From NCBI RefSeq assembly GCF_000702265.1, contig NZ_KL370880.1:496001-560000 (forward strand): a stretch of DNA of 64,000 nucleotides, read 5' to 3'. Below are positions 24,629-34,208 of the stretch, in pieces. The notes under the pieces are model-generated. The model was not told the origin of the DNA. It made no database searches and was given only the letters and a program-made list of their open reading frames with translations. The stretch's first letter is position 1. Every line of letters begins with the position of its first letter. A program made the translations under genes and the position numbers. This DNA is from Butyrivibrio sp. NC2002 (GTDB lineage Bacteria; Bacillota; Clostridia; Lachnospirales; Lachnospiraceae).

Positions 24629-26977
24629 ATGAATTTATCAAAGGACAGTAAACTATCATTTACACCTGTATCACTTACGCTTGATGGAAAGGGATTTGTT
24701 CCTGTGATGGGAGAAATGCATTTTTCCAGATACAGAAACAGATACTGGGAAGAAGAGCTATGCAAGATGAAAAGTGGTGGAGTAGATATTGTGTCACTTT
24801 ATACTATCTGGATCCATCACGAAGAAATCCGTGGTGAATTCGACTTTAGCGGAGACAGAGATTTACATAAATTCCTTGAAACAGTAAAAAGAGTGGGGCT
24901 TAAGTGCATACTTCGTATAGGCCCTTGGGCACATGGCGAAGCAAGAAACGGAGGATTTCCGGACTGGCTTTTAAAGGATGCCGAAGAAAAAGGGTATGAC
25001 CTTAGAAGTAACGCGCCTGAGTATCTGGAGCACGTAAGGAATTTTTATGAACATATATATGAGCAGTCTAAGGGTTTCTTTTTAAAGGACAACGGACCTG
25101 TTATCGGTGTTCAGATTGAAAACGAGTATGGCCATTGCGGTGGTTTTGGCGGTGAAAAAGGTGAAGAACACATGCGCACCCTTAAGGACATGGCGGTAGA
25201 AATCGGTTTTGAGGTGCCGATATATACTGCAACAGGATGGGGCGGCGCAGTAACAGGTGGAATGCTTCCTGTTATGGGCGGATATTGCGAGGCTCCTTGG
25301 GATCAGAGGACAACAGAGATAGAGCCCAGTGGTAATTATATTTTTACTAAGGAAAGAAATGACCATAACATAGGTTCAGATCATGGCTTGGGAGTAGGTA
25401 TTACTTTTGATATGGACAAGTTCCCGTATCTGACAGCGGAGCTTGGCGGAGGTCTTCAGGTGACTCACCACAGAAGACCAGTTGCAACAGGCTCTGATAC
25501 AGAAGCTATGAGCATGGTAAAACTTGGAAGCGGAGCCAACCTTCTTGGCTATTATATGTATCACGGTGGAACAAATCCTCAGGGCAAACTCACAACCCTT
25601 CAGGAGAGCACGGAAACAGGATATCCTAATGATCTTCCTGTTCTTTCATATGATTTTAATGCACCTATCAGAGAGTATGGTCAGATGGAAGAAACCTATA
25701 GAAAAGTAAGGCGCCTTTCAATGTTCCTTAGGGATTTTGGCGGAAGGATCTGCGATATGCCATACATCGAGCAGCCCGGAAACCCGCTTAAACCTGAAAA
25801 TCTCATAGATTTAAGGACATCTGTTCGCGCAGTGAAGACAGAGATTTGCGGAAAAGAAATGATGAGCGGCTTCTTCTTTGTTAATAACTATCAGAGAAGA
25901 TATGAGATGGCAGATCATAACGATGAACAATTAAAGGCATACGATGAAAATGGTCAGGTAATCTGCGAATTTGAAAGTAGAAATGTGGAAAACGGTGATT
26001 ATTTCTTCTATCCCTTCGGAATGAAGATTGGAGAAGATGCTGTGCTTTTAAAGGCAAACATGACACCGCTTTGCATCCTTCATGATGAAAAGGGAAGAGA
26101 AAATGCTTATGTATTTTTTGCTTCTAAAAAAGACAATGCTCAGGTTGAGATAGAAGGTGACCTTGGAAATATCAGGATCATTATCTTGAACAGTTATGAG
26201 TCAGAACATGCGGTAAAGATCAAGGACGACAGAGGGGCTGAGCATCTCATCATATCTGAGTACAATGTAGTTGATAAAATATATGGTTCAAATATGAGAA
26301 GAAGCGGCGTTCTGGAAGGCGGCAACAAGGACGGGTATGAAATATATGCTGAGATCCCTTCTGACGGAAAAGAGCATACCGTATCATTCAGAGTGTGGCC
26401 GGATCTTGATGAGATACCGATAGGATTTATCCATTCTGATGCTGAGAACGTTAGTGACACATATATGGTTGATACCATGGATTTTGCAGACTATAGATAT
26501 GTGGATGAACTTAAAAACAATGTGTCGGTATCAGTAAATGAAGAGGGCATGGAAGAGGGGCTTTCATCGGAAAGTGAGCTTAAAGAAAAGGCTCAAAAAG
26601 CTACAAGTGATTCAAAGAGATACAGTATCCGTGTTTCGGGAATAACAGAAGATATAGATGAGGTATATCTGAAAATAAACTATGAGGGTGACAGAAGCGA
26701 ATTATTTGCTGCAGATGATGTTGACGAACTTAGAAAGGGAATGATGATTGCGGATAGCTTCTACACAGGTCAGAAATGGGAGATAGGCCTTAAAAGGTTT
26801 ATAGGATCACAGGGGACTTCTGTTTTGAAAGAAGAGTTTACGGCAGATGCGATCATTTATCCAATCCATGAAGGCGATAAGGTATATCTTCAGGAATGGC
26901 CAAAGATGGAAAATGGAGTGGCATGCGGTATAAATGCAATAGATTCTGTTTGTCAGTACAGAATTAAGATTTGGTAA
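24629..26977 (+). CDS. Intracellular GH35 beta-galactosidase
   Basis: A 782-residue glycoside hydrolase of family 35. The TIM-barrel part (about 10-360) has the acid/base Glu166 in IENEYG and the nucleophile Glu271 in YLTAELGGG, plus the family segments RIGPWAHGE and YMYHGGTNP. The rest (about 400-782) is made of beta-rich domains. There is no signal peptide, so it acts in the cytoplasm on imported beta-galactosides. In B. subtilis the equivalent step uses a GH42 enzyme. The ATG at 24629 has an 8-base gap from GAGAGG; the ATG at 24623 is too close. Confidence 0.92.
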   Translation: MNLSKDSKLSFTPVSLTLDGKGFVPVMGEMHFSRYRNRYWEEELCKMKSGGVDIVSLYTIWIHHEEIRGEFDFSGDRDLHKFLETVKRVGLKCILRIGPWAHGEARNGGFPDWLLKDAEEKGYDLRSNAPEYLEHVRNFYEHIYEQSKGFFLKDNGPVIGVQIENEYGHCGGFGGEKGEEHMRTLKDMAVEIGFEVPIYTATGWGGAVTGGMLPVMGGYCEAPWDQRTTEIEPSGNYIFTKERNDHNIGSDHGLGVGITFDMDKFPYLTAELGGGLQVTHHRRPVATGSDTEAMSMVKLGSGANLLGYYMYHGGTNPQGKLTTLQESTETGYPNDLPVLSYDFNAPIREYGQMEETYRKVRRLSMFLRDFGGRICDMPYIEQPGNPLKPENLIDLRTSVRAVKTEICGKEMMSGFFFVNNYQRRYEMADHNDEQLKAYDENGQVICEFESRNVENGDYFFYPFGMKIGEDAVLLKANMTPLCILHDEKGRENAYVFFASKKDNAQVEIEGDLGNIRIIILNSYESEHAVKIKDDRGAEHLIISEYNVVDKIYGSNMRRSGVLEGGNKDGYEIYAEIPSDGKEHTVSFRVWPDLDEIPIGFIHSDAENVSDTYMVDTMDFADYRYVDELKNNVSVSVNEEGMEEGLSSESELKEKAQKATSDSKRYSIRVSGITEDIDEVYLKINYEGDRSELFAADDVDELRKGMMIADSFYTGQKWEIGLKRFIGSQGTSVLKEEFTADAIIYPIHEGDKVYLQEWPKMENGVACGINAIDSVCQYRIKIW

Positions 26978-26994
26978 ATGAAAGAAGGCATGGT

Positions 26995-29121
26995 ATGAAA
27001 AAGAGGTATTGGGCAATGATCACAGCTGCATCTATTTGCCTTGCTGCGGTCTGTGGATGTGCAGGAAATTCTGAGACCAAAGAGAGTGATACAACGAATA
27101 GTGCAGAAGCAGAAGAAAGTGTTACAAAAAACAGCTCTGAAGTGGAAGAGAGTGATATAACGAATACTGCTGAAGCAGAAGAAAGTGTTACTGAAAACAG
27201 CTCTGAAGTGGAAGAGAGTGATATAACGAATACTGCTGAAACAGAAGAAAGTGAGGCTGTAAGTAGTCGCGAACCCATCTTTGTGCAGCCCGTGGAGAAT
27301 CTTCCTGATGATTTTTATATGGGAATGGATGCTTCATCTGTACTTGTTGAAGAGAAAAGCGGCGTAAAGTATTACGATTTTGATGGTAATGAAGCTGATC
27401 CGTTTGAAACTATGGCAAAGGCCGGAGTCAACTACATAAGATTACGTGTGTGGAATGATCCTTTTGATGAAGAAGGCAACGGCTACGGCGGCGGAAACAA
27501 TGATGTGCCTACTGCAATAGAGCTGGGAAAAAGAGCTACAGAATACGGTATGAAGGTCTGCATAGATTTTCACTATTCGGATTTTTGGGCTGATCCCAAG
27601 AGGCAGCACGCTCCAAAAGCTTGGGAGAATATGAACATCGACGAAAAATGTGAAGCAATATATGACTTTACAAAGCAGTCGCTTTCTGAGATTCTCGACA
27701 GCGGCGTTGATGTAGGAATGGTTCAGATTGGTAACGAGATAAACAACGGAATGTCCGGAGAAAAAACAGCTCAGAACGTTAGTGAACTTCTGAAAAAAGC
27801 AGGCAAAGCTGTAAGAGAGATTTCAGAGAGCTATTCAAAGGACATAGAGATCGTAGTTCATTATGCCAACATCGACAGCGTGGGAGAAATTGATAAAAAG
27901 GTGAACACCCTTGAGATGACGGATGTAGACTATGATATTTTAGGACTTTCATATTATCCTTTCTGGGATGGAGATTTTGAAAATACTAAAGAAGTCATAG
28001 AGCATGTAAGAGAAACCTATGGCAAGAAGGTCATGATTGCGGAAACTTCATACTGCTACACAGACAGAGACGGCGATGGAGCGGGGAACAGCCTGAAAGG
28101 TACGGATGATCTCGTTGAGGGATATCCAGCATCTGTACAGGGACAGGCCAATATGGTTCGTGATGTTATAGATATTGCTAATAGTGCCGGGGCAGCAGGC
28201 GTGTTTTACTGGGAAGGCACATGGATACCGGTAGGTCCTTCCGGTGCTGATAATTCTGAAATCTGGGAAAAGTACGGAAGCGGTTGGGCAAGCAGCTATG
28301 CCGGAGACTACGACCCTGAGGATGCCGGAAAATACTACGGGGGATGCTCATGGGATAACCAGGCAATGTTTGATTTTAAAGGATATCCGCTCGAGTCCCT
28401 TAATGTATTTACTTTTGTCAGAACGGGTTCAACAGGTGAACTAAAAATAGAAGATGTTCCTGATATAAATATGACACTTGGGGTTGGAGAAACGCTATCT
28501 CTTCCGGATGAAGTAAGCGTTGTGTTTAACGATAAGAGCCTTCAGGAGACAAGGCCTGCTATATGGAACGAAGAAGACATAGCCAAGGTGGATACATCTG
28601 CCGAAGGAAAATTCCTGGTTCATGGAAGCATTGAAGAGGGCAACACTTTTGCATGTCACATTGAGGTCAAGGCTGAGAATTATGTTGTAAATCCAAGTTT
28701 TGAGGATGCAGACAGATCCATGTGGACAATTACATATGAAGGAGCTGATCCTACAGATTATCAGGAAAAGTGTGATGATGCTCACACAGGAGATTTTGCT
28801 CTTCATTTCTGGTCAGAATCGGCTATGGATTTTACTCTTTCTCAGGAAATAACAGGGCTTGAACCCGGAACCTACAAACTGGTAGCATATTCGCAGGGCG
28901 GCGATATGGACAGTAACAATTCAGAGCTTACTTTATTTGCGCAGACGTCAGGGGCAGAGCTGACAGATAGCTTTATGGTAACTGAATGGGCAAACTGGAA
29001 AAAGCCCGAGATTCCGGAAATAGAAGTAACTGACGGGAAAGTGACGATTGGCGTAAGAATGAAGTGCAGCCCTGCAAGTTGGGGTACTGTTGACGACTTT
29101 GAACTAACTAAAGTAGATTAA
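26995..29121 (+). CDS. Secreted GH53 arabinogalactan endo-beta-1,4-galactanase
   Basis: A 708-residue lipoprotein: signal peptide with lipobox Cys22 (AVCGC), a Ser/Glu/Thr repeat tether (about 26-90), a GH53 barrel (about 95-470), a Big_4-like Ig segment (about 490-560) and a C-terminal beta-sandwich (about 562-708) that resembles carbohydrate-binding modules of family CBM61. The catalytic acid/base is Glu248 (QIGNEIN) and the nucleophile Glu350 (VMIAETSY); DRDGDGAGN near 357-365 looks like a calcium loop. It cuts galactan side chains of pectin at the cell surface. The ATG at 26995 follows AGAAGG; a TTG at 26971 has no signal-peptide logic. The gene is followed by a strong terminator. Confidence 0.93.
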   Translation: MKKRYWAMITAASICLAAVCGCAGNSETKESDTTNSAEAEESVTKNSSEVEESDITNTAEAEESVTENSSEVEESDITNTAETEESEAVSSREPIFVQPVENLPDDFYMGMDASSVLVEEKSGVKYYDFDGNEADPFETMAKAGVNYIRLRVWNDPFDEEGNGYGGGNNDVPTAIELGKRATEYGMKVCIDFHYSDFWADPKRQHAPKAWENMNIDEKCEAIYDFTKQSLSEILDSGVDVGMVQIGNEINNGMSGEKTAQNVSELLKKAGKAVREISESYSKDIEIVVHYANIDSVGEIDKKVNTLEMTDVDYDILGLSYYPFWDGDFENTKEVIEHVRETYGKKVMIAETSYCYTDRDGDGAGNSLKGTDDLVEGYPASVQGQANMVRDVIDIANSAGAAGVFYWEGTWIPVGPSGADNSEIWEKYGSGWASSYAGDYDPEDAGKYYGGCSWDNQAMFDFKGYPLESLNVFTFVRTGSTGELKIEDVPDINMTLGVGETLSLPDEVSVVFNDKSLQETRPAIWNEEDIAKVDTSAEGKFLVHGSIEEGNTFACHIEVKAENYVVNPSFEDADRSMWTITYEGADPTDYQEKCDDAHTGDFALHFWSESAMDFTLSQEITGLEPGTYKLVAYSQGGDMDSNNSELTLFAQTSGAELTDSFMVTEWANWKKPEIPEIEVTDGKVTIGVRMKCSPASWGTVDDFELTKVD
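27085..27255 (+). repeat. In-frame 66-base tandem repeats in the GH53 tether
   Basis: Repeat units begin at 27085, 27151 and 27217, exactly 66 bases apart (22 codons, for example SDITNTAEAEES), the last one partial. Nearly identical copies suggest recent expansion of the linker. Confidence 0.9.
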
Positions 29122-29145
29122 GATCAATAAAAGTTTTACAAAATG

Positions 29146-29185
29146 AAATTGAGTGCTAAAATTAATTTTGGCACTCAATTTTTCT
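29146..29185 (+). terminator. Terminator of the galactan locus
   Basis: A 16-base stem (29146-29161 with 29166-29181, one G-U pair, core ATTGAGTGC/GCACTCAAT) with a TTAA loop and a T-rich tail. Confidence 0.88.
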
Positions 29186-29206
29186 TTATTATTAAATGGA
29201 GATATT

Positions 29207-30586
29207 ATGCAGAAATCAGCTACAAAAGACCTGACTGTCGGCTCGCCGATGAAACTTATTCTGGGATTTGCCGTGCCTATGCTTATGGGCATGCTTTTTC
29301 AGCAATTCTACAATGTTGTGGATACGATGATCGTAGGTAAATTCTTAGGAAAGTATGCACTTGCAGGGGTAGGCAGTACAGGTTCTATAAGCTTTATGAT
29401 AATAGGCTTTTGTATGGGAGTATCAAGTGGTTTTTCAATTCCGATTTCTCAAATGTTTGGAGCGAAAGACTTTTCAGCCATGCGCAGATATTTTGCAAAT
29501 GCGATCATACTTTGTACGATATTTGCTGTTGTCATGACTGTGCTTGTGAGTGTTTTCTGCAGAGCAATCCTGGTTGGGATGGACACTCCTTTGGAAGTAC
29601 TTGAATATGCATACAGCTACATTCTGATCATTTTTATCGGGATACCTGTAATCTACATGTACAACCTTTTATCAGGTGTTCTTAGAGCAGTCGGAGACAG
29701 TAAACATCCTGTAATGTTTCTGGTAATTGCTTCATTTCTTAATATAGCGCTTGACCTTTTGTTTATTCTCGGGCTAAAGCTGGGAGTTGCGGGAGCTGCA
29801 CTTGCTACGGTCTTGTCACAGCTTGTATCCGGAATTCTGTGTCTTATCTTTATCATGAAGAAAGTGGACATATTGCACGTAAACAAATTTGATTTCAGGC
29901 TTGAGAGACATTTTGTATCCAAGCTTTTAAACATGGGACTTCCGATGGGACTTCAGTATTCGATAACTGCGATCGGAAGTGTTATTTTGCAGATTGCTGT
30001 AAACGGACAGGGTGCGGATGTAGTTGCTGCAGTAACTACCGCAGGAAAAGTTTCCATGTTTTTTGTCTGCCCCTTTGATGCTCTGGGATCTACTATGTCG
30101 ACCTATGGCGGACAGAATGTTGGTGCCGGAAAACTTGACAGATTATCAAAAGGACTTAAAGCGGCAGGATTTCTTGGAAGTGCCTATGCAATTATTGCAT
30201 TTGGAGTACTGTATTTCTTTGGACAGTATTTTGCACTTCTGTTTATGGATGCGGGGGAAACGGTCGTATTAGCTTATGCGCACAAGATGCTTATATGGAA
30301 CAGCGCATTCTATATACCGCTTGTATTTGTTAATGTTGTTAGATTTTTGATCCAGGGTATGGGATTTAGTATGCTGGCAATTCTTGCGGGAGTAAGTGAG
30401 ATGATAGCCCGTGTATTTGCAGCGCTCCTGCTCGTTCCGGCAATTGGATATACCGGCATTTGCCTTGCCAGCCCTCTCGCGTGGATATTTGCAGATGCAT
30501 TTCTGATACCTGCATTTATTTATTCAAGAAATAAACTGGTAAAAGTCATGAAAAGACATGCGGATGCTCAAAAAAGCAAAGGTTAA
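29207..30586 (+). CDS. MATE-family efflux transporter (first copy)
   Basis: A 459-residue, 12-helix membrane exporter of the MATE superfamily, which moves drugs or metabolites outward using Na+ or H+ gradients. Typical segments are FAVPMLMGMLFQQFYNVVDT at the N-terminus and the repeat of this pattern in the second half (MGLPMGLQYS, VGAGKLDRL). The ATG at 29207 has GGAG 5 bases ahead; a longer frame from 29153 would start inside the terminator hairpin. The substrate cannot be told. The larB gene follows after 66 bases and could be co-transcribed. Confidence 0.92.
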   Translation: MQKSATKDLTVGSPMKLILGFAVPMLMGMLFQQFYNVVDTMIVGKFLGKYALAGVGSTGSISFMIIGFCMGVSSGFSIPISQMFGAKDFSAMRRYFANAIILCTIFAVVMTVLVSVFCRAILVGMDTPLEVLEYAYSYILIIFIGIPVIYMYNLLSGVLRAVGDSKHPVMFLVIASFLNIALDLLFILGLKLGVAGAALATVLSQLVSGILCLIFIMKKVDILHVNKFDFRLERHFVSKLLNMGLPMGLQYSITAIGSVILQIAVNGQGADVVAAVTTAGKVSMFFVCPFDALGSTMSTYGGQNVGAGKLDRLSKGLKAAGFLGSAYAIIAFGVLYFFGQYFALLFMDAGETVVLAYAHKMLIWNSAFYIPLVFVNVVRFLIQGMGFSMLAILAGVSEMIARVFAALLLVPAIGYTGICLASPLAWIFADAFLIPAFIYSRNKLVKVMKRHADAQKSKG

Positions 30587-30652
30587 GTTATATGAAATTT
30601 GACACTATGGACAGATGATCAAGGCAGAAAGGCAGAAAGACAGAGGATAGAA

Positions 30653-31405
30653 ATGGATAAAAATTCTGTAAGAGAGATACTCGAAGGGGTTTCCGAAGGA
30701 AAGGTTTCAATTGATGAAGCAGTTTTACAGTTAAAAGAAGCTCCTTTTAAGGATATAGGATATGCAAAGCTCGATCTTCACCGCGGCATAAGACAGGGGA
30801 TGTCTGAAGTAATCTACGGTGCGGGTAAGACACCGGATCAGATACTTGGCATTGTAAGAACATTAAAAGAAAACGGTCAAAAGACAATACTTATAACCAG
30901 AATGCATGATGAAGCTGCAGAGCTTCTTGAGAAGGAAGTCTCTGACTTTTCTTATGACAAGTTAAGCCACATAGGTATTGTCGGTGAGATTCCGGAGCCT
31001 ACAGGAGTTGGCAAAATTGTTGTGGCTACAGGTGGCACAAGCGATCTGCCGGTTGCAGAGGAAGCAGCAAAATGTGCCGAGGTATACGGAAATGAAGTAG
31101 TACGACTCTATGATGTTGGAGTGGCAGGACTTCACAGACTACTTGGTGCAATGGATGAAATAATGTCCGCAAGGGTTATCATAGCAATTGCCGGTATGGA
31201 GGGAGCTCTTGCAAGTGTTATCGGAGGGCTCGCCGACTGCCCTGTAATAGCTGTTCCCACAAGTGTCGGGTATGGCGCATCATTTAACGGATTGTCCGCA
31301 CTTCTATCAATGCTCAATTCCTGCGCAAGCGGAGTAAGCGTGGTAAATATAGATAACGGATTTGGCGCAGCATATCAGGCATCTATGATAAACCATCTAA
31401 GATGA
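30653..31405 (+). CDS. larB: LarB, carboxylase of nickel-pincer cofactor synthesis
   Basis: A 250-residue protein of the AIR-carboxylase-like LarB family, which carboxylates and hydrolyses nicotinic acid adenine dinucleotide in the first step of nickel-pincer nucleotide synthesis. The C-terminal PurE-like domain contains VATGGTSDLPVAEEA, IAIAGMEGALASVIGG and the closing ALLSMLNSCASGVSVVNIDN (quoted up to 20 residues). RBS AGAGGA precedes the ATG at 30653; an in-frame start at 30599 is poorer. larC follows. Confidence 0.9.
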   Translation: MDKNSVREILEGVSEGKVSIDEAVLQLKEAPFKDIGYAKLDLHRGIRQGMSEVIYGAGKTPDQILGIVRTLKENGQKTILITRMHDEAAELLEKEVSDFSYDKLSHIGIVGEIPEPTGVGKIVVATGGTSDLPVAEEAAKCAEVYGNEVVRLYDVGVAGLHRLLGAMDEIMSARVIIAIAGMEGALASVIGGLADCPVIAVPTSVGYGASFNGLSALLSMLNSCASGVSVVNIDNGFGAAYQASMINHLR

Positions 31406-31467
31406 TCTTGTGATTTAGCTTACCGGCATAGCAGAGGAATGTATTTGGCTTTAAAAAAGGGGTAAAA

Positions 31468-32724
31468 ATGAAAATACTTTATTTGGAATGTAAAATGGGG
31501 ATTGCGGGAGATATGCTCTCAGCTGCACTGCTTGAGCTGTGTCCCGATAAAGAAGCTGTTCTTAATGAGCTTAATTCTATGGGACTTGAGGGAGTTTCTT
31601 TTAAGCTTGAAAAGGCTAAAAAATGCGGAGTTACAGGCTCTCATTTTTCAGTTATCGTTAATGGTGTTGAGGAGGAAAGCTCAGATATTGCTGATGGGCA
31701 TGATCATCACCACGACCATGATAACCATCATCACGATCATGACGAAGATCACGATCACCACCATCACGCTCATCACTCAATGCATGATATTGAGCATATT
31801 GTGGAGAAGCTTGCGGTTTCAGAGAAAATAAAAAAGGATGTCATGTCTGTATACAGAATGATTGCTGAGGCCGAGAGCTGTGTTCACGGAGTTCCGGTTT
31901 CAGACATCCATTTTCATGAAGTGGGACGTATGGATGCGATCGCGGATATCACGGCAAGCTGCCTTTTGCTATCCAAAATTGGACCTGATGTAGTTATGGC
32001 ATCTCCCGTAAATGTAGGAAGCGGCATGGTAAGGTGCGCCCACGGCATACTTCCTGTACCTGCACCTGCAACGGCTCATCTTTTACAGGGAATACCTTCG
32101 TATAGTTCTGATATAAAAGGGGAACTTTGTACACCCACAGGAGCTGCGCTTCTTAAATTTGCAGTGGACAAATTTGGAGATCAGCCTGTTATGAGCATTG
32201 AGAAAATAGGCTATGGCATGGGTAAAAAGGACTTTCCCAAGGCTAACCTTGTGAGAGCTATGCTTGGCAGCTTAGACACACAAAAAGATACTTTTAATAG
32301 TGACCTTACAGATAGTATAATAGAGCTTGTTTGCAATTTGGATGACATGACACCTGAGGAAATAGGCTTTGCAACAGAGGAACTTTTGCGCGAAGGCGCT
32401 GCCGATGTGTTTACAACTCCTATTTTTATGAAGAAAAACAGACCGGGAACAATGCTTACCGTGCTGTGTCATGAGAATGAAAAAGAGCATATAGTCAGGG
32501 CTATTTTCAAACATACTACTACAATAGGAATAAGGGAAAGTGTATGCCACAGATATATTCTTGGCAGAACCTTTGAAGTAGATAAAACATCCCTTGGAGA
32601 TGTGAATGTAAAGGTGGTTTCCGGTTACGGAGTAAGCAGGAAAAAACCTGAATATGAAGATGTTGCAAAACTTGCAAGGGAAAACAAAACAGGATTTAGA
32701 GAAGCCTTGCCTGACAAAAAATAA
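31468..32724 (+). CDS. larC: LarC, nickel insertion enzyme
   Basis: A 418-residue protein that puts nickel into the pincer cofactor as a CTP-dependent cyclometallase. It opens with YLECKMGIAGDMLSAAL and has a His-rich stretch (about residues 78-110, HDHHHDHDNHHHDHDEDHDH) that fits nickel storage, then HFHEVGRMDAIADI and the C-terminal DDMTPEEIGF domain. In Lactobacillus plantarum larC is split and needs a programmed frameshift; here the frame is continuous. Neither larA (lactate racemase) nor larE (sulfur transferase) is in the window, so the enzyme that uses the cofactor is unknown. Confidence 0.92.
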   Translation: MKILYLECKMGIAGDMLSAALLELCPDKEAVLNELNSMGLEGVSFKLEKAKKCGVTGSHFSVIVNGVEEESSDIADGHDHHHDHDNHHHDHDEDHDHHHHAHHSMHDIEHIVEKLAVSEKIKKDVMSVYRMIAEAESCVHGVPVSDIHFHEVGRMDAIADITASCLLLSKIGPDVVMASPVNVGSGMVRCAHGILPVPAPATAHLLQGIPSYSSDIKGELCTPTGAALLKFAVDKFGDQPVMSIEKIGYGMGKKDFPKANLVRAMLGSLDTQKDTFNSDLTDSIIELVCNLDDMTPEEIGFATEELLREGAADVFTTPIFMKKNRPGTMLTVLCHENEKEHIVRAIFKHTTTIGIRESVCHRYILGRTFEVDKTSLGDVNVKVVSGYGVSRKKPEYEDVAKLARENKTGFREALPDKK

Positions 32725-32745
32725 GACTAAGGAGTATTGGATTTA

Positions 32746-34176
32746 ATGAAAGCAAAATTTTCGGAATATCTTGACGGAATAGCTCCGTCATTAAAGCAGA
32801 TCATAGATATTCTTTCTGATCATTATGATTACGTAAGTATTCTGGCATCTGATTCAAAAGGATTTTCTATACAGGCATCACAGAGAAACAAGATCATAAC
32901 CGGTGAAAACATGACAACTGAGAGAGGTTGTGTAGTTAGGGTTTACAAAGACGGACTTTACAGCGAATACTCTTTTAACGGATCATGCGGTGATGCGGGC
33001 AGGATCGCACAGAAACTTATTGGGATCCTTGACGACCAGATTGATCTTATCAAAAAGACAGAGACAAAGATTTTTGATACTGCGAAGCTTGAGGATGAAA
33101 AATATACACTCTTTACCGAAATGGAGACAGATATATTACCTGAGGATGTTGACCTTGGAGAATTGATGGTTAAGCTTCAGGGATTTAGCGACAAGGCAAT
33201 GACTCTTTCAGATAGTATGATAGATTGCCATGCGGCAGCAAAATCAACTCATGTCTGCAAGATGTTTTTGACAAAGAACAGAGACATGCGCCAGAGCTAT
33301 GTTTACACAGAGGGATCAATACTTGCCATAGGCGCAAGAAACGGCAAAAACACCATGACAATTGAAGGTGTTTCAGACAGAAACGGCGTTACGATCCTTG
33401 ACGGACTAGAAAAGAAGGTAGAAGCTGCGGTAAAGGCAGTTGATGATATGCTTGGCGCTTCCCATGTGATCCCGGGTGAGTACGAGATCATCACAAGTCC
33501 TGAGGTAACAGGCCTTATTGCTCATGAAGCCTTTGGACACGGCGTGGAAATGGATATGTTCGTAAAGAAAAGAGCGCTCGGAGCTGAGTACATAGGCAAG
33601 AGAGTCGGATCCGATCTTGTTTCCATGCATGAGGGAGCTAACTGCGTTGTTGATGTTGCAAGCTATGCTTTTGATGATGAAGGCACTCTTGCGGGAGATG
33701 TTACGGAAATCGATCACGGCATACTAAGGACAGGTGTCTGCGATGCACTCAGTGCTCTCAGGCTTGGAACAGAGCCTACAGGCAACGGAAAAAGAGAGAA
33801 TTTTGAGCATAAGGTCTACACCAGAATGACCAATACTATTTTTGACAGCGGAACAGATACCAAGGAAGATATGATCGCTTCCGTGAAAAAAGGATATTTC
33901 CTTGAAGGAATGTTTTCCGGTATGGAAGATCCCAAGCATTGGGGAATCCAGTGCATCATTGCAAGAGGATACGAAATCATAGACGGAAAGTTCACAGGAA
34001 ATGTCGTTGCGCCCGTAGTTATGACCGGATATGTTCCGGACCTTCTCGGCTCAATATCAATGGTGAGCACAGACAGAGAGTCCTTTGGTAATGGTGGCTG
34101 CGGCAAAGGACACAAAGAATGGGTAAAAGTTTCCGATGGAGGCCCGTACCTTAAGGCTGTTGCAAGATTAGGCTAA
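32746..34176 (+). CDS. tldD: TldD-family metalloprotease subunit
   Basis: A 476-residue protein of the TldD/PmbA family. The zinc site HEAFGH (260-265) is present, as is the late Cys (GGCGKGHK). TldD pairs with TldE to cleave unfolded peptides, such as the leader of microcin B17 in E. coli. The ATG at 32746 has GGAG 11 bases ahead; a TTG at 32737 is too close. It lies 21 bases after larC and 32 before tldE, so all four may form one operon. Confidence 0.93.
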   Translation: MKAKFSEYLDGIAPSLKQIIDILSDHYDYVSILASDSKGFSIQASQRNKIITGENMTTERGCVVRVYKDGLYSEYSFNGSCGDAGRIAQKLIGILDDQIDLIKKTETKIFDTAKLEDEKYTLFTEMETDILPEDVDLGELMVKLQGFSDKAMTLSDSMIDCHAAAKSTHVCKMFLTKNRDMRQSYVYTEGSILAIGARNGKNTMTIEGVSDRNGVTILDGLEKKVEAAVKAVDDMLGASHVIPGEYEIITSPEVTGLIAHEAFGHGVEMDMFVKKRALGAEYIGKRVGSDLVSMHEGANCVVDVASYAFDDEGTLAGDVTEIDHGILRTGVCDALSALRLGTEPTGNGKRENFEHKVYTRMTNTIFDSGTDTKEDMIASVKKGYFLEGMFSGMEDPKHWGIQCIIARGYEIIDGKFTGNVVAPVVMTGYVPDLLGSISMVSTDRESFGNGGCGKGHKEWVKVSDGGPYLKAVARLG

Positions 34177-34208
34177 GCCAAATACATTACTTGGAAAGGT
34201 TATTAAAG

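Noticed and set aside
27885..28366. Frameshift or split in the GH53 gene
   Set aside because: The reading frame is continuous from signal peptide to the last domain, and both catalytic Glu residues are in order.
31468..32724. Programmed frameshift in larC
   Set aside because: Known from Lactobacillus plantarum, but here a single frame covers both halves of the protein.
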